Shown here in pieces: positions 8,689 through 17,316 of a stretch of DNA of 64,000 nt. Made by a program: the position numbers and the translations under genes. The notes under the pieces were generated by a model. The model saw only the letters and a list, made by a program, of their open reading frames with translations, made no database searches and was not told the DNA's origin. The stretch comes from Phycicoccus sonneratiae. Its GTDB lineage: Bacteria; Actinomycetota; Actinomycetes; Actinomycetales; Dermatophilaceae. The first letter of the stretch is position 1, and every line of letters starts with the position of its first letter. The stretch lies in contig NZ_JAFDVD010000014.1 in NCBI RefSeq assembly GCF_016887965.1, positions 34,811-98,810 of the forward strand. The letters are read 5' to 3'.

Positions 8689-9645
8689 GTGCCCAACCGG
8701 TTCTTCGACGTCCTCGCGATCGGGCGGGTCGGCGTCGACCTCTACCCGATGCAGACCGGCGTCGGCCTCGAGGACGTCGAGACCTTCGGCAAGTTCCTCG
8801 GCGGCAGCGCCGGCAACGTCGCGGTCGCGGTGGCCCGGCTGGGGCACAGCGCCGCGCTCGTCAGCCGCACCGGCAACGACCCCTTCGGGTGCTTCGTCAC
8901 CCGCACCCTCGCCGAGCTCGGCGTCGACCCGGTCTACGTGACGACCGACCCGTCGCTGCCCACCCCGGTCACCTTCTGCGAGATCTTCCCGCCCGACCAC
9001 TTCCCGCTCTACTTCTACCGCTACCCCCAGGCCCCCGACCTGCGGGTGACGCCCGAGGAGATCGCCCCGGTCGCCGCCCGCGAGAGCCGGCTCTTCTGGA
9101 CGACCCTCACCGGCCTGTCCGCCGAACCGAGCCGCACCGCCCACGCCACCGCCTGGGCCCTGCGCGGCCGGCGCTCGCACACGGTCGTCGACCTCGACTT
9201 CCGCCCGCAGTTCTGGCGCGCCGAGGGCGAGGCCACCCGGGCCGCCGCCGAGGCCCTCGAGGCGAGCACCGTCGCCATCGGCAACCTCGAGGAGTGCCGC
9301 GTCGCCGTCGGCACCGACGACCCCGAGGACGCCGCGAAGGCTCTCCTCGACCGCGGGGTCGAGCTCGCCGTCGTCAAGCAGGGCCCCAAGGGCGTGCTCG
9401 CCGTCTCGGCCGCGGGCGAGCGGGTCGAGGTGCCCCCGGTCCCCGTCGAGGTGGCCAACGGCCTCGGTGCCGGGGACGCCTTCGGCGGAGCCTTCTGCCA
9501 CGGCCTGCTCGAGGGCTGGGACCTCGAGCGCACCCTCCGCTTCGCGAACAGCGCGGGCGCGATCGTCGCCTCCCGCCTCGAGTGCTCGACGGCGATGCCC
9601 GAGGAGCACGAGGTGCTGGCCCTCATGGACGGGAGCGCGACGTGA
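8689..9645 (+). CDS. iolC: 5-dehydro-2-deoxygluconokinase
   Basis: A 318-residue PfkB-family sugar kinase. It phosphorylates 2-deoxy-5-keto-gluconate in inositol breakdown. The N-terminal half has the GGSAGN sugar-binding motif near residue 38, and the C-terminal half has the GAGDAFGGAFCHG anion-hole motif with catalytic Asp near 262. The start is GTG with GAGGAGG 5-8 bases upstream. Its stop overlaps the next start (GTGA), so translation is coupled with the aldolase. This kinase is usually named IolC in actinobacteria and the match to neighbours is good. Confidence 0.93.
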   Translation: MPNRFFDVLAIGRVGVDLYPMQTGVGLEDVETFGKFLGGSAGNVAVAVARLGHSAALVSRTGNDPFGCFVTRTLAELGVDPVYVTTDPSLPTPVTFCEIFPPDHFPLYFYRYPQAPDLRVTPEEIAPVAARESRLFWTTLTGLSAEPSRTAHATAWALRGRRSHTVVDLDFRPQFWRAEGEATRAAAEALEASTVAIGNLEECRVAVGTDDPEDAAKALLDRGVELAVVKQGPKGVLAVSAAGERVEVPPVPVEVANGLGAGDAFGGAFCHGLLEGWDLERTLRFANSAGAIVASRLECSTAMPEEHEVLALMDGSAT

Positions 9646-10532
9646 GCTCCCTCGACACCGCGGCACTCACGGCCCGCCGTGTCGCCGACCCCGGGGCGGT
9701 CGCCGCCGCCTGGGCCGGCCGGCGCCGTCGGTCGGCGCTGAGCGACGACGGCCGGCTGCTGCTCGTGGCCGCCGACCACCCGGCCCGCGGCGCGCTCGCG
9801 GTCCGCTCCGACGCCACGGCGATGGCCTCGCGCCCGGCACTCCTCGAGCGGCTGGCGACCGCCCTCGAGCGGCCCGGCGTCGACGGCGTCCTCGGCACCC
9901 CCGACGTGCTCGAGGACCTCCTGCTCGCCGGCCTGCTCGACGGCAAGGTCGCCATCGGCTCGATGAACCGGGGCGGCCTCCAGGGGGCGGTCTTCGAGCT
10001 CGACGACCGGTTCACCGCCTACGACGCCGACACCCTCGCCGCGAACGGCCTCGAGGGCGGCAAGATGCTCACCCGGGTCGCCCTCGACGACCCGGGCACG
10101 GCGCCGACGCTGGAGGCGAGCGGCCGGGCCGTCACCGAGCTCGCCCGGCACGGGCTGATGGCGATGGTCGAGCCGTTCCTCACGGTGCGCCGCACGCCGA
10201 CCCGCGTCGAGAACCTCCTCGACCCCGACTCGGTCATCTCCTCGATCCACGTCGCCTCCGGGCTCGGGGCCACGAGCGCCCACACCTGGCTCAAGCTCCC
10301 GGTCGTCGAGGAGATGGACCGCGTCCTCGACGCCACGACGCTGCCCTGCCTCCTCCTCGGCGGCGACCCCACCGGCGAGCCGGCCGACACCTACGCCCTC
10401 TGGGGCAAGGCGCTGGCCCACCCGTCGGCGGCCGGTCTCGTCGTCGGCCGGGCCCTGCTCTTCCCGCCCGACGGCGACGTCGCGTCCGCCGTCGACGTCG
10501 CCGCCGACCTCGTCCACGGAGGCTCCCGATGA
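9642..10532 (+). CDS. Cgl0159-type (beta/alpha)8 aldolase of the iol operon
   Basis: A 296-residue TIM-barrel protein like Corynebacterium Cgl0159, a family nearly always found between iolC and iolB. It probably cleaves 6-phospho-5-keto-2-deoxygluconate to dihydroxyacetone phosphate and malonate semialdehyde, replacing the unrelated IolJ. Visible barrel elements include LLLVAADHPARG near residue 38, GSMNRGG near 107 and TWLKLPVVEEMD near 213; that lysine may be the Schiff-base residue. It starts at GTG inside the iolC stop and its stop overlaps the iolB start (ATGA), so three enzymes are translationally coupled. Confidence 0.82.
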   Translation: MSSLDTAALTARRVADPGAVAAAWAGRRRRSALSDDGRLLLVAADHPARGALAVRSDATAMASRPALLERLATALERPGVDGVLGTPDVLEDLLLAGLLDGKVAIGSMNRGGLQGAVFELDDRFTAYDADTLAANGLEGGKMLTRVALDDPGTAPTLEASGRAVTELARHGLMAMVEPFLTVRRTPTRVENLLDPDSVISSIHVASGLGATSAHTWLKLPVVEEMDRVLDATTLPCLLLGGDPTGEPADTYALWGKALAHPSAAGLVVGRALLFPPDGDVASAVDVAADLVHGGSR

Positions 10533-11476
10533 CCTCGCCCACCGGTGTCGGCCTCGACAACCACGACTGGGTCCGGCCCTGGGGGTCCGCACCCGAGGGG
10601 CCGTTCCAGGTCTCCGTGGCCCCGACCTCCGCCACGCCGGCGCCCGGCTGGCAGCACACGACCCTGCGGGTCGCCGCGTGCGACGCCGACGCCGTCGTCG
10701 AGCACGCGTCCGGTGAGGAGGAGACGCTCGTCGTGCCCCTCGAGGGGTCGTGGCGGGTCGAGGTCACCGACGCCGACGGCACCGTCCACACCGCCGAGCT
10801 GCCCGGCCGGGCCACGGTCTTCGACGGGCCCACCGACGTCGTCTACGCCGGGCGGGGCTCCAGCCTGCGCGTCACGAACACGACGGGCGGGGCGGGTCGC
10901 GTCGCGTTGTGCGGAGCCCCCGCGACGAAGTCCGAGGCGCCGAAACCGTTCCGGCACATCGAGGCCCGTGACGTGCCCGTCGAGCTGCGGGGCGCCGGGC
11001 GAGCGAGCCGCGAGGTCCGGAACATGGGGCTGCCCGACGTGCTCGACGCCGACTCCTTCCTCGTCTGCGAGGTGATCACCCCGGCCGGCAACTGGAGCTC
11101 CTGGCCGCCGCACAAGCACGACGAGGAGCGCCCCGGGGTCGAGACCGAGCTCGAGGAGATCTACTACGTCGAGACGCGGGCCACCGACGCGCGCAACACC
11201 GACCCGATGGGCTACCTCCGGGTCTACGGCTCCTCGGACGAGCGGCCGCTGGACGTCCTCTCCGAGGTGCGCACCGGCGACGTCGTCCTCGTGCCGCACG
11301 GCTGGCACGGCCCCGCCGTCGCCGCCCCCGACGCCGACCTCTACTACCTCAACGTCATGGCCGGCCCCGGCCCCGAGCGGGCCTGGCGGATCTGCGACGA
11401 CCCCGCGCACGCCTGGGTCCGCGACTCCTGGGCCGACGAACCGGTCGACCCCCGCCTCACGAAGGGACAGCAGTGA
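10529..11476 (+). CDS. iolB: 5-deoxy-glucuronate isomerase
   Basis: A 315-residue bicupin. IolB converts 5-deoxy-glucuronate to 2-deoxy-5-keto-gluconate between IolD and IolC. The C-terminal cupin carries the metal-binding pattern in WSSWPPHKHDEE and a later Glu in ELEEIYYVE, then the second His in VPHGWHGP. Length and motif order match the family. Its start overlaps the aldolase stop and its stop overlaps or abuts iolG, so it is an internal gene of the iolC operon. Confidence 0.95.
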   Translation: MTSPTGVGLDNHDWVRPWGSAPEGPFQVSVAPTSATPAPGWQHTTLRVAACDADAVVEHASGEEETLVVPLEGSWRVEVTDADGTVHTAELPGRATVFDGPTDVVYAGRGSSLRVTNTTGGAGRVALCGAPATKSEAPKPFRHIEARDVPVELRGAGRASREVRNMGLPDVLDADSFLVCEVITPAGNWSSWPPHKHDEERPGVETELEEIYYVETRATDARNTDPMGYLRVYGSSDERPLDVLSEVRTGDVVLVPHGWHGPAVAAPDADLYYLNVMAGPGPERAWRICDDPAHAWVRDSWADEPVDPRLTKGQQ

Positions 11477-12498
11477 CCATGCGCATCGGACTCGCGGGCA
11501 CCGGCCGGATCGGCGCCTTCCACGCGAAGACGCTCTCGACCCTGCCGGGCGTCGACGAGGTCGTCGTCGCCGACCTCGACACCACGCTCGCCGACCGGGT
11601 CGCGACCGAGCTCGGCATCGTCAGCGCGCCCTCCATCGACGCCCTGCTCGGGTCGGGCCTCGACGCCTTCGTCATCACCGCCGGCACCGCCGCCCACGCC
11701 GACCTCATCGAGGCGGCCGTCGCGCGCGACATCCCGACCTTCTGCGAGAAGCCGGTCGCCCTCGACCTCGAGCGCACCATCGCCCTCGCCGAGCTCGAGG
11801 CCCGCAGCGAGGTGCCGGTGCACATCGGCTTCCAGCGGCGCTTCGACGCCGGCTACCGGCGGGTGCAGGCGGCCGTCGCCGCCGGGGAGATCGGTTTCGT
11901 CCACACCGTGCGCGCCGCGACGATGGACCAAGCCCCGCCGCACGCGGCGTACCTGCCGACCTCGGGCGGCCTCTTCCGCGACTGCAGCGTGCACGACTTC
12001 GACATCGTCCGGTTCGTCACCGGCCGCGAGGTGAGCCGCGTCTTCGCCGTGGGCGCCAACAAGGGCGAGCCGTTCTTCACCGAGGCCGGCGACGTCGACA
12101 CCGCGGCGGCCACCCTCGTCCTCGACGACGACACGCTCGTCTCGGTCACCGCGACCCGTTACAACGGGGCCGGCCACGACGTGCGGATGGAGGTGCACGG
12201 CTCGCAGGGCACCCTCGGGGTCGGGCACGACACGACGCTGGCGATCACCTCGGCCGAGGAGGGCGTCGACTGGCCGCCCGGACCGCGGCACTGGTCGTTC
12301 ATGGAGCGGTTCCTGCCCGCGTACGTCGCCGAGCTCACCGCCTTCGCGGACGTCGCCCGGGGTGCCGCCCCCAGCCCCTGCACCGTCGCCGACGCGCTCC
12401 AGGCCTTCCGCACCGCCGAGGCGTGCGCCCGCTCGATGACCACGGGGCAGCCGGTCGACCTCGCCGACGTCCCTGGGCTGCTCGCCATCGCCCACTGA
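11473..12498 (+). CDS. iolG: Inositol 2-dehydrogenase, Gfo/Idh/MocA family
   Basis: A 341-residue NAD-dependent dehydrogenase. The Rossmann motif GTGRIG is at residues 9-14, CEKP at 91-94 and the catalytic D170/H174 pair in RDCSVHDFD. It performs the first step, myo-inositol to scyllo-inosose. GAAGGG lies 6 bases before GTG 11473, which overlaps the iolB stop, the same arrangement as the other joints of this operon; ATG 11479 is the alternative. It is the last gene of the coupled iolC operon. About one third of its positions appear shared with the dehydrogenase at 96-1100, so the two are paralogues and may divide inositol isomers. Confidence 0.9.
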   Translation: MTMRIGLAGTGRIGAFHAKTLSTLPGVDEVVVADLDTTLADRVATELGIVSAPSIDALLGSGLDAFVITAGTAAHADLIEAAVARDIPTFCEKPVALDLERTIALAELEARSEVPVHIGFQRRFDAGYRRVQAAVAAGEIGFVHTVRAATMDQAPPHAAYLPTSGGLFRDCSVHDFDIVRFVTGREVSRVFAVGANKGEPFFTEAGDVDTAAATLVLDDDTLVSVTATRYNGAGHDVRMEVHGSQGTLGVGHDTTLAITSAEEGVDWPPGPRHWSFMERFLPAYVAELTAFADVARGAAPSPCTVADALQAFRTAEACARSMTTGQPVDLADVPGLLAIAH

Positions 12499-12546
12499 TC
12501 GAGACGGCGCGATGCCGTCGAACCTGCTGCATCCGTCGGTCACCGT

Positions 12547-12556
12547 CGACCTGACA
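12547..12556 (+). promoter_or_regulatory. Weak IolR-like half site before mmsA
   Basis: CGACCTGACA differs from the IolR motif I recall only in its first base. It lies about 40 bases before the mmsA start in the 97-base gap behind iolG. With one mismatch and no clear dyad this is a weak candidate. Confidence 0.3.
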
Positions 12557-12595
12557 CACTGAATCCACCACCTCCACGGACAAGGACCGATACCC

Positions 12596-14101
12596 GTGAG
12601 CACGACCCCCACCCGCATCACCCACCTCCTCGCCGGCGTCCCGTGGGAGGGCACCGCCGAGCGCACGAGCCCCGTCCACAACCCGGCGACGGGCGAGCAG
12701 ACCGGCGTGCTCGACCTGGCCTCGGCGGACCTCGTCGGCGAGGTCGTCGCCACGGCCAAGCAGGCCTGGACCGAGGAGTGGGGCAACGTCTCGCTCACCA
12801 AGCGCACCCAGGTCCTCTTCAAGTTCCGCCAGCTGCTCGACGAGCGCAAGGAGGACATCGCCGCGCTCATCACCGCCGAGCACGGCAAGGTCCTCTCCGA
12901 CGCCGTCGGCGAGGTGACCCGCGGCCTCGAGGTCGCCGAGTTCGCCTGCGGCATCCCACACCTCATGAAGGGCGGCTTCACCGAGAACGCCTCGACCAAG
13001 GTCGACGTGTACTCCATCCGGCAGAGCCTCGGCGTCGTCGCGGTCATCAGCCCGTTCAACTTCCCGGCCATGGTGCCGCTGTGGTTCGTTCCGGTCGCCA
13101 TCGCCTGCGGCAACGCGGTCGTCATCAAGCCGTCCGAGAAGGACCCGTCGGCCGTCAACGCGGTCGCCGCCCTGTGGAAGGAGGCCGGCCTGCCCGACGG
13201 CGTGCTCAACGTCGTCCACGGCGACAAGGAGGCGGTCGACGCCCTCCTCACCCACCCGGACGTCAAGGCCGTCTCGTTCGTCGGCTCGACGCCCATCGCG
13301 AAGTACGTCTACGAGACCGGTACCGCGCACGGCAAGCGGGTCCAGGCCCTCGGCGGCGCGAAGAACCACATGCTCGTGCTGCCCGACGCCGACCTCGACC
13401 TCGCCGCCGACGCCGCCGTCAACGCCGGGTTCGGCTCGGCCGGCGAGCGCTGCATGGCGATATCGGCCCTGCTCGCCGTCGACACCATCGCCGACGAGCT
13501 CGTGCAGAAGATCCAGGACCGGGTCGGCAAGCTCGTCACCGGCGACGGCACCCGCGGCTGCGACATGGGCCCGCTCGTCACCGCACAGCACCGCGACAAG
13601 GTCACCTCGTACCTCGACGCCGGCACCGAGGCGGGCGCGACGCTCGTCATCGACGGCCGTGAGGGCGACGTCGACGCCGACGGCGAGGGCTACTTCCTCA
13701 AGCCGACGCTCTTCGACAACGTCACCCCGGAGATGTCGGTGTACCAGGACGAGATCTTCGGCCCGGTGCTCTCGGTCGTCCGGGTCAAGACCTACGACGA
13801 GGGCCTCAAGCTCATCAACGACAACCCGTACGGCAACGGCACGGCGATCTTCACCAACGACGGCGGTGCCGCCCGGCGCTTCCAGAACGAGGTCGAGGTC
13901 GGGATGGTCGGGGTCAACGTGCCGATCCCCGTGCCGATGGCGTACTACTCGTTCGGCGGCTGGAAGAACAGCCTCTTCGGCGACACCCACGCCCACGGCA
14001 TGGAGGGCGTGCACTTCTTCACCCGCGGCAAGGTCGTCACCTCGCGCTGGCTCGACCCGAGCCACGGCGGCATCGAGCTCGGCTTCCCGCAGAACGCCTG
14101 A
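12596..14101 (+). CDS. mmsA: Methylmalonate-semialdehyde dehydrogenase (CoA-acylating)
   Basis: A 501-residue aldehyde dehydrogenase of the MmsA/IolA class. It converts malonate semialdehyde from inositol, or methylmalonate semialdehyde from valine, to acetyl- or propionyl-CoA. The catalytic Cys is C286 in GSAGERCM, the NAD loop shows GSTPIAKYV near 228, and the ISPFNFPAM segment typical of MmsA is near 158. The GTG start has AAGGAC 9 bases upstream. The 97-base gap behind iolG suggests a separate promoter. A repeated hairpin and then a G/C homopolymer block follow directly (see 14138-14290). Confidence 0.93.
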   Translation: MSTTPTRITHLLAGVPWEGTAERTSPVHNPATGEQTGVLDLASADLVGEVVATAKQAWTEEWGNVSLTKRTQVLFKFRQLLDERKEDIAALITAEHGKVLSDAVGEVTRGLEVAEFACGIPHLMKGGFTENASTKVDVYSIRQSLGVVAVISPFNFPAMVPLWFVPVAIACGNAVVIKPSEKDPSAVNAVAALWKEAGLPDGVLNVVHGDKEAVDALLTHPDVKAVSFVGSTPIAKYVYETGTAHGKRVQALGGAKNHMLVLPDADLDLAADAAVNAGFGSAGERCMAISALLAVDTIADELVQKIQDRVGKLVTGDGTRGCDMGPLVTAQHRDKVTSYLDAGTEAGATLVIDGREGDVDADGEGYFLKPTLFDNVTPEMSVYQDEIFGPVLSVVRVKTYDEGLKLINDNPYGNGTAIFTNDGGAARRFQNEVEVGMVGVNVPIPVPMAYYSFGGWKNSLFGDTHAHGMEGVHFFTRGKVVTSRWLDPSHGGIELGFPQNA

Positions 14102-14112
14102 CCCCGCGCCTC

Positions 14113-14128
14113 TCCCCGACTTCGTGGG
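14113..14128 (+). terminator. Short hairpin CCCCGACTTCGTGGGG after mmsA
   Basis: Four C and four G bases pair around GACTTCGT. The same 16 bases recur at 63776-63791 directly after another gene end. It may be a short intrinsic terminator. Both copies are followed within about 10 bases by a G/C homopolymer block, which makes the flanking sequence suspect. Confidence 0.4.
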
Positions 14129-14137
14129 GCAGCGTCC

Positions 14138-14290
14138 GGGCCCCCCCCCCCCCCCGGCGGGGGGGGGGGGGGGGGCGCCCCCCCCCCCCCGGGGCCGGGG
14201 CGGGGGGGGGGGGGGGGGGGGGGGGCCGACCCCCCCGGGGGGGGGGGGGGGGGGGGGCGGGGCCCCCGGGGGGCCCCCCCCCCCCCGCGG
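14138..14290. other. G/C homopolymer block, probable assembly artefact
   Basis: About 150 bases consist almost only of runs of C and runs of G, with single runs up to roughly 30. No gene, repeat unit or regulatory signal is visible. Real actinobacterial DNA does not normally contain such runs. Poly-G read tails from two-colour sequencing, or scaffolding through unreadable sequence, can create them. The join of the inositol region to the sequence after 14290 is therefore not secure. Confidence 0.85.
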
Positions 14291-14293
14291 CCG

Positions 14294-15103
14294 TCAGGCG
14301 ATCTCCTTCGTGAGCACCCGCCAGGTCCCGACACCGAGCGGCACCCCGATCCACACGAGGGCCGCGGTCGCGAGGTGGGCCCAGTCCTGCCCGGCCATCG
14401 TGCCCTCGGTGAGGGGCTCGGTGACGAGCGACAGGTCGAGCCACGCCGCCACCTTCTCGAAGCCGTCGACGAGCGAGGTGACGATGCTGAACACCGTCGG
14501 CAGCAGGAGCGAGGCGACGATGGCCACCGGCGTGTTGAGGAACACGAGGCCGAAGGCGACGCCCTGGACGAGGTAGATCGTCAGGGCGAGCACGAGCCCG
14601 AGCGCGGTCGCCGCGGGCACCTCCCACGCGGTCGGCAGGTCCCGGGCCCCGGACCCGACGAGGTGCGCGAGGGCTACGGCGAGCGCCGCCGCCGCGACGA
14701 CCCCGAGCCCGAGCACCACGGCGGCGACGAGCTTGGCGAGCACCACCCGGCCGCGGTGCGGCTCGAGGGCGAAGGTGACCAGGCCGGTGCGCTGGCTCCA
14801 CTCGGCCGTCGCGGTCATGATGCCGAGGATGGGCAGGAGCATGACGAGCGGCAGCGTCGCGATGCCGAGCAGCCCGGCGTACGTCGCGTCGGCGGCCTCG
14901 CCCCAGACGAGGAAGGCCACGACCGCGACGACGGCGATGCCCGCCGTGACGATGCCGAGCCAGCGGCCCGCCCGGGTGTCGAGGAGCTTGCGCAGCTCGA
15001 CCCGGAGGAGGCGGCCGAACGGGACGCCGGGGCGGCCGTCGGTGCGGGGCGCGGCAGGTGCGGGGTTCTCCGCGCGGGACGGGGTGCGGGTCGCGGTGCT
15101 CAC
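14294..15103 (-). CDS. ABC transporter permease (ABC-2 type)
   Basis: A 269-residue membrane protein with about six hydrophobic segments after a Pro/Ala-rich cytoplasmic N-terminus. It pairs with the ATPase encoded just upstream, whose stop overlaps this GTG start (GTGA). The pattern of VELRKLLDTRAGRWL before the first helix is typical of ABC-2 exporter permeases with one ATPase of the CcmA/DrrA class. The substrate is unknown; exports of drugs, lipids or bacteriocins are possible. The stop codon lies only three bases from the homopolymer block at 14138-14290. Confidence 0.82.
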   Translation of the reverse strand: MSTATRTPSRAENPAPAAPRTDGRPGVPFGRLLRVELRKLLDTRAGRWLGIVTAGIAVVAVVAFLVWGEAADATYAGLLGIATLPLVMLLPILGIMTATAEWSQRTGLVTFALEPHRGRVVLAKLVAAVVLGLGVVAAAALAVALAHLVGSGARDLPTAWEVPAATALGLVLALTIYLVQGVAFGLVFLNTPVAIVASLLLPTVFSIVTSLVDGFEKVAAWLDLSLVTEPLTEGTMAGQDWAHLATAALVWIGVPLGVGTWRVLTKEIA

Positions 15104-15993
15104 GCCGCCACCTCCCGGGAGTCGTCGGCGGTCAGCCGGAGGAAGAGCTCCTCGAGGCCCTGCGACCCGTGCGGGCGCAGGTCGGTGACGACGATGCCGG
15201 CCGCGAGCGCGACCCGGCCGAGGTCGGCGGGCTCGACGTCGACGACCACCCCGTCGGGGGTGAGCGTCGCGGTGTGGCCGGCGGCCTCGAGCGCGACGGC
15301 GAGCGCGCCGTCGTCCTCGGAGCGGGCCCGGCTGCCGGAGCCCGCGACGAGCTCGGCCATCGAGCCCTGCGCGACGATCCGCCCGCGCCCGATGACGACG
15401 ATGTCGTCGGCGACGGCCTGCACCTCGTGGAGCAGGTGCGAGGAGAGCAGGACCGCTCCCCCGCGGTCGGCGAAGTCGCGCAGGAGGGTCCGCATCCAGT
15501 GGATGCCCTGGGGGTCGAGGCCGTTGGCCGGCTCGTCGAGGACGAGGACCTCGGGCTCGCCGAGGAAGGCGCCGGCCAGGCCGAGCCGCTGGCGCATCCC
15601 GAGGGAGTACGTGCGGACGCGGCGGCCGGCCTCGTCGTCGGTGAGGCCGACGAGCCGGAGCACGTCGTCGACCCGGGTGCGCGGCACGCCGACGGTGAGG
15701 GCGGCGAGGGTCAGGGCCTCGCGGCCGGTGCGCCCCGGGTGCTGCGCCGACGCGTCGAGCATGACGCCGACCCGGCTGCCCGGGTTGACGAGGTCGCGGT
15801 AGTCCTTCCCGAGCACGGTGGCCCGTCCGCTGGTCGGCGGCGTGAGGCCGGTGAGCATCCGCATGACGGTCGACTTGCCGGCGCCGTTCGGCCCGAGGAA
15901 GCCGGTGACCGACCCCGCGGGGACGGAGAAGGTGACGCCGTCCACGGCGGCGACGCGGCCGTAGCGTTTCGTGAGGTTCTCGATCTGGATCAT
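15100..15993 (-). CDS. ABC exporter ATPase (CcmA/DrrA type)
   Basis: A 297-residue ATPase with Walker A GPNGAGKST near residue 36, signature YSLGMRQRLG near 131 and Walker B VLVLDEPANGLD near 152. The C-terminal 80 residues form the regulatory extension common to DrrA-like proteins. It energises the permease encoded by the overlapping downstream gene. The two-component pair at 16135-17996 is transcribed divergently from the same intergenic region; such HK/RR pairs often control the neighbouring exporter. Confidence 0.85.
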   Translation of the reverse strand: MIQIENLTKRYGRVAAVDGVTFSVPAGSVTGFLGPNGAGKSTVMRMLTGLTPPTSGRATVLGKDYRDLVNPGSRVGVMLDASAQHPGRTGREALTLAALTVGVPRTRVDDVLRLVGLTDDEAGRRVRTYSLGMRQRLGLAGAFLGEPEVLVLDEPANGLDPQGIHWMRTLLRDFADRGGAVLLSSHLLHEVQAVADDIVVIGRGRIVAQGSMAELVAGSGSRARSEDDGALAVALEAAGHTATLTPDGVVVDVEPADLGRVALAAGIVVTDLRPHGSQGLEELFLRLTADDSREVAA

Positions 15994-16122
15994 GGGGACG
16001 AGCCTGCCGGGGCCGGCGGGGCCGCCACATCGGCCGCGGGTCTCGCGCGGCACCGACCTCGGTCGGTCGTCGGGGCGCCCGGGGTAGACCAAAGACGGAC
16101 GCGGCCTGGTCCGGAGGGCTCG

Positions 16123-16134
16123 TAGGGTGACGAG
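16123..16134 (+). promoter_or_regulatory. -10 element for a leaderless histidine kinase mRNA
   Basis: TAGGGT at 16123-16128 stands 6 bases before the GTG start at 16135. This TAnnnT-plus-6-to-8 spacing before a start codon recurs at many genes in this window and marks leaderless transcripts in actinobacteria. Confidence 0.45.
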
Positions 16135-17316
16135 GTGCCCGCTCCCCCGCCCGCCCCGCGCCTCACCTGGTGGGGCCACACGTGGCGCTTCGGCCTCGCC
16201 GGGCTCGTGGGTCTGGTCCTCTGGTCGGCGTCGGTGCTCGCGGCGGACGACCCGTCGACGCGCTTCAGCGAGCTGCAGACGGCGTGGGCCGCGGTCGTCG
16301 ACCCGGTGCTCGGGCTCGTCGCGTTCGGGCTGACGGCGTTCCGGCGCCGGTGGCCGGTGCCGGTCGCCGTCGCCGTCACGCTGCTCTCCGGTGTCTCGGC
16401 GGTGGCCGGCGGCGCGTGGGCGCTGGCCCTGTGCACGCTCGCGACCCGTCGGCAGGTCCGCGAGATCGCCCCGCTGGCGCTCCTGTCGCTCCTCGCCTCG
16501 CTGGCCTTCGAGGGGATCTACCCCTCGAACCAGTCCCTCCCGTTGTGGGTCGCGGCGCTCGTGGCCGCGCTCGTCGTGGCCGTCGTCGTGGCCATGGGCT
16601 CCTCGATCGGCGCCGACCGCGCGCGGGTCCAGTCGCTGCGCGACCGCGCCGAGACGAGCGAGCGCGAGCAGCAGGCCCGGGTGGCCGCCGCCCGCTCCGC
16701 CGAGCGCACGCGCATCGCCCGCGAGATGCACGACGTGCTCGCCCACCGCATCTCGCTCGTCGCGATGCACGCCGGAGCCCTGTCCTTCCGCGACGACCTC
16801 CCGCGCGAGCAGCAGGCCCAGGTGGCGCGGACCATCGAGGAGAACGCCCACCTCGCGCTGCGCGACCTGCGCGACGTCCTCGGGGTGCTCCGGGCCGAGC
16901 TGCCCGACGGCTCGCTCGACCCCGAGCGCCCGCAGCCCGGGCTCGCCGACCTGCCCGACCTCGTCGCCCAGACCCGGGCCGCCGGTACCCGGGTGACCCT
17001 CGAGGACCGGTGCCCGCCGGACGTGCCGCCGACCGTCGGCCGCACGGTCTACCGGGTCGCCCAGGAGGCGCTGACCAACGCCCGCAAGCACGCCGCCGGC
17101 TGCCCCGTCACCGTGTCGGTCGAGGGCACCGACGGCGACGCCGTCGTCGTCGAGGTCGCGAACCCGGTGCCGGTGTCGGCGCGGTCGGCGGTGCCCGGCT
17201 CGGGGCTCGGGCTGCTCGGCCTCGAGGAACGGGTCGACCTCCTCGGCGGCCGCCTGACGCACGGCACCGAGCGCGGGCGCTTCGTCCTCCGGGCCTCGAT
17301 ACCGTGGACGGCATGA
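16135..17316 (+). CDS. NarL-type sensor histidine kinase
   Basis: A 393-residue kinase. Residues 1-160 contain four to five hydrophobic segments without a large extracellular domain. A HisKA_3 dimerisation domain follows with the phospho-acceptor H199 in REMHDVLAHRIS, and a HATPase_c domain (ALTNARKHA near 310, GLGLLGLEERV near 360). It would phosphorylate the LuxR-type regulator whose ATG overlaps its stop. The ligand is unknown; kinases with this membrane part often sense membrane stress or exporter substrates. It faces an ABC-2 exporter operon, which is the likely target. Confidence 0.88.
   Translation: MPAPPPAPRLTWWGHTWRFGLAGLVGLVLWSASVLAADDPSTRFSELQTAWAAVVDPVLGLVAFGLTAFRRRWPVPVAVAVTLLSGVSAVAGGAWALALCTLATRRQVREIAPLALLSLLASLAFEGIYPSNQSLPLWVAALVAALVVAVVVAMGSSIGADRARVQSLRDRAETSEREQQARVAAARSAERTRIAREMHDVLAHRISLVAMHAGALSFRDDLPREQQAQVARTIEENAHLALRDLRDVLGVLRAELPDGSLDPERPQPGLADLPDLVAQTRAAGTRVTLEDRCPPDVPPTVGRTVYRVAQEALTNARKHAAGCPVTVSVEGTDGDAVVVEVANPVPVSARSAVPGSGLGLLGLEERVDLLGGRLTHGTERGRFVLRASIPWTA

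Noticed and set aside
14138..14290. Possible G-quadruplex or CRISPR-like array in the G/C block
   Set aside because: No repeat-spacer structure exists, and runs this long and uniform fit an artefact better than a functional quadruplex.
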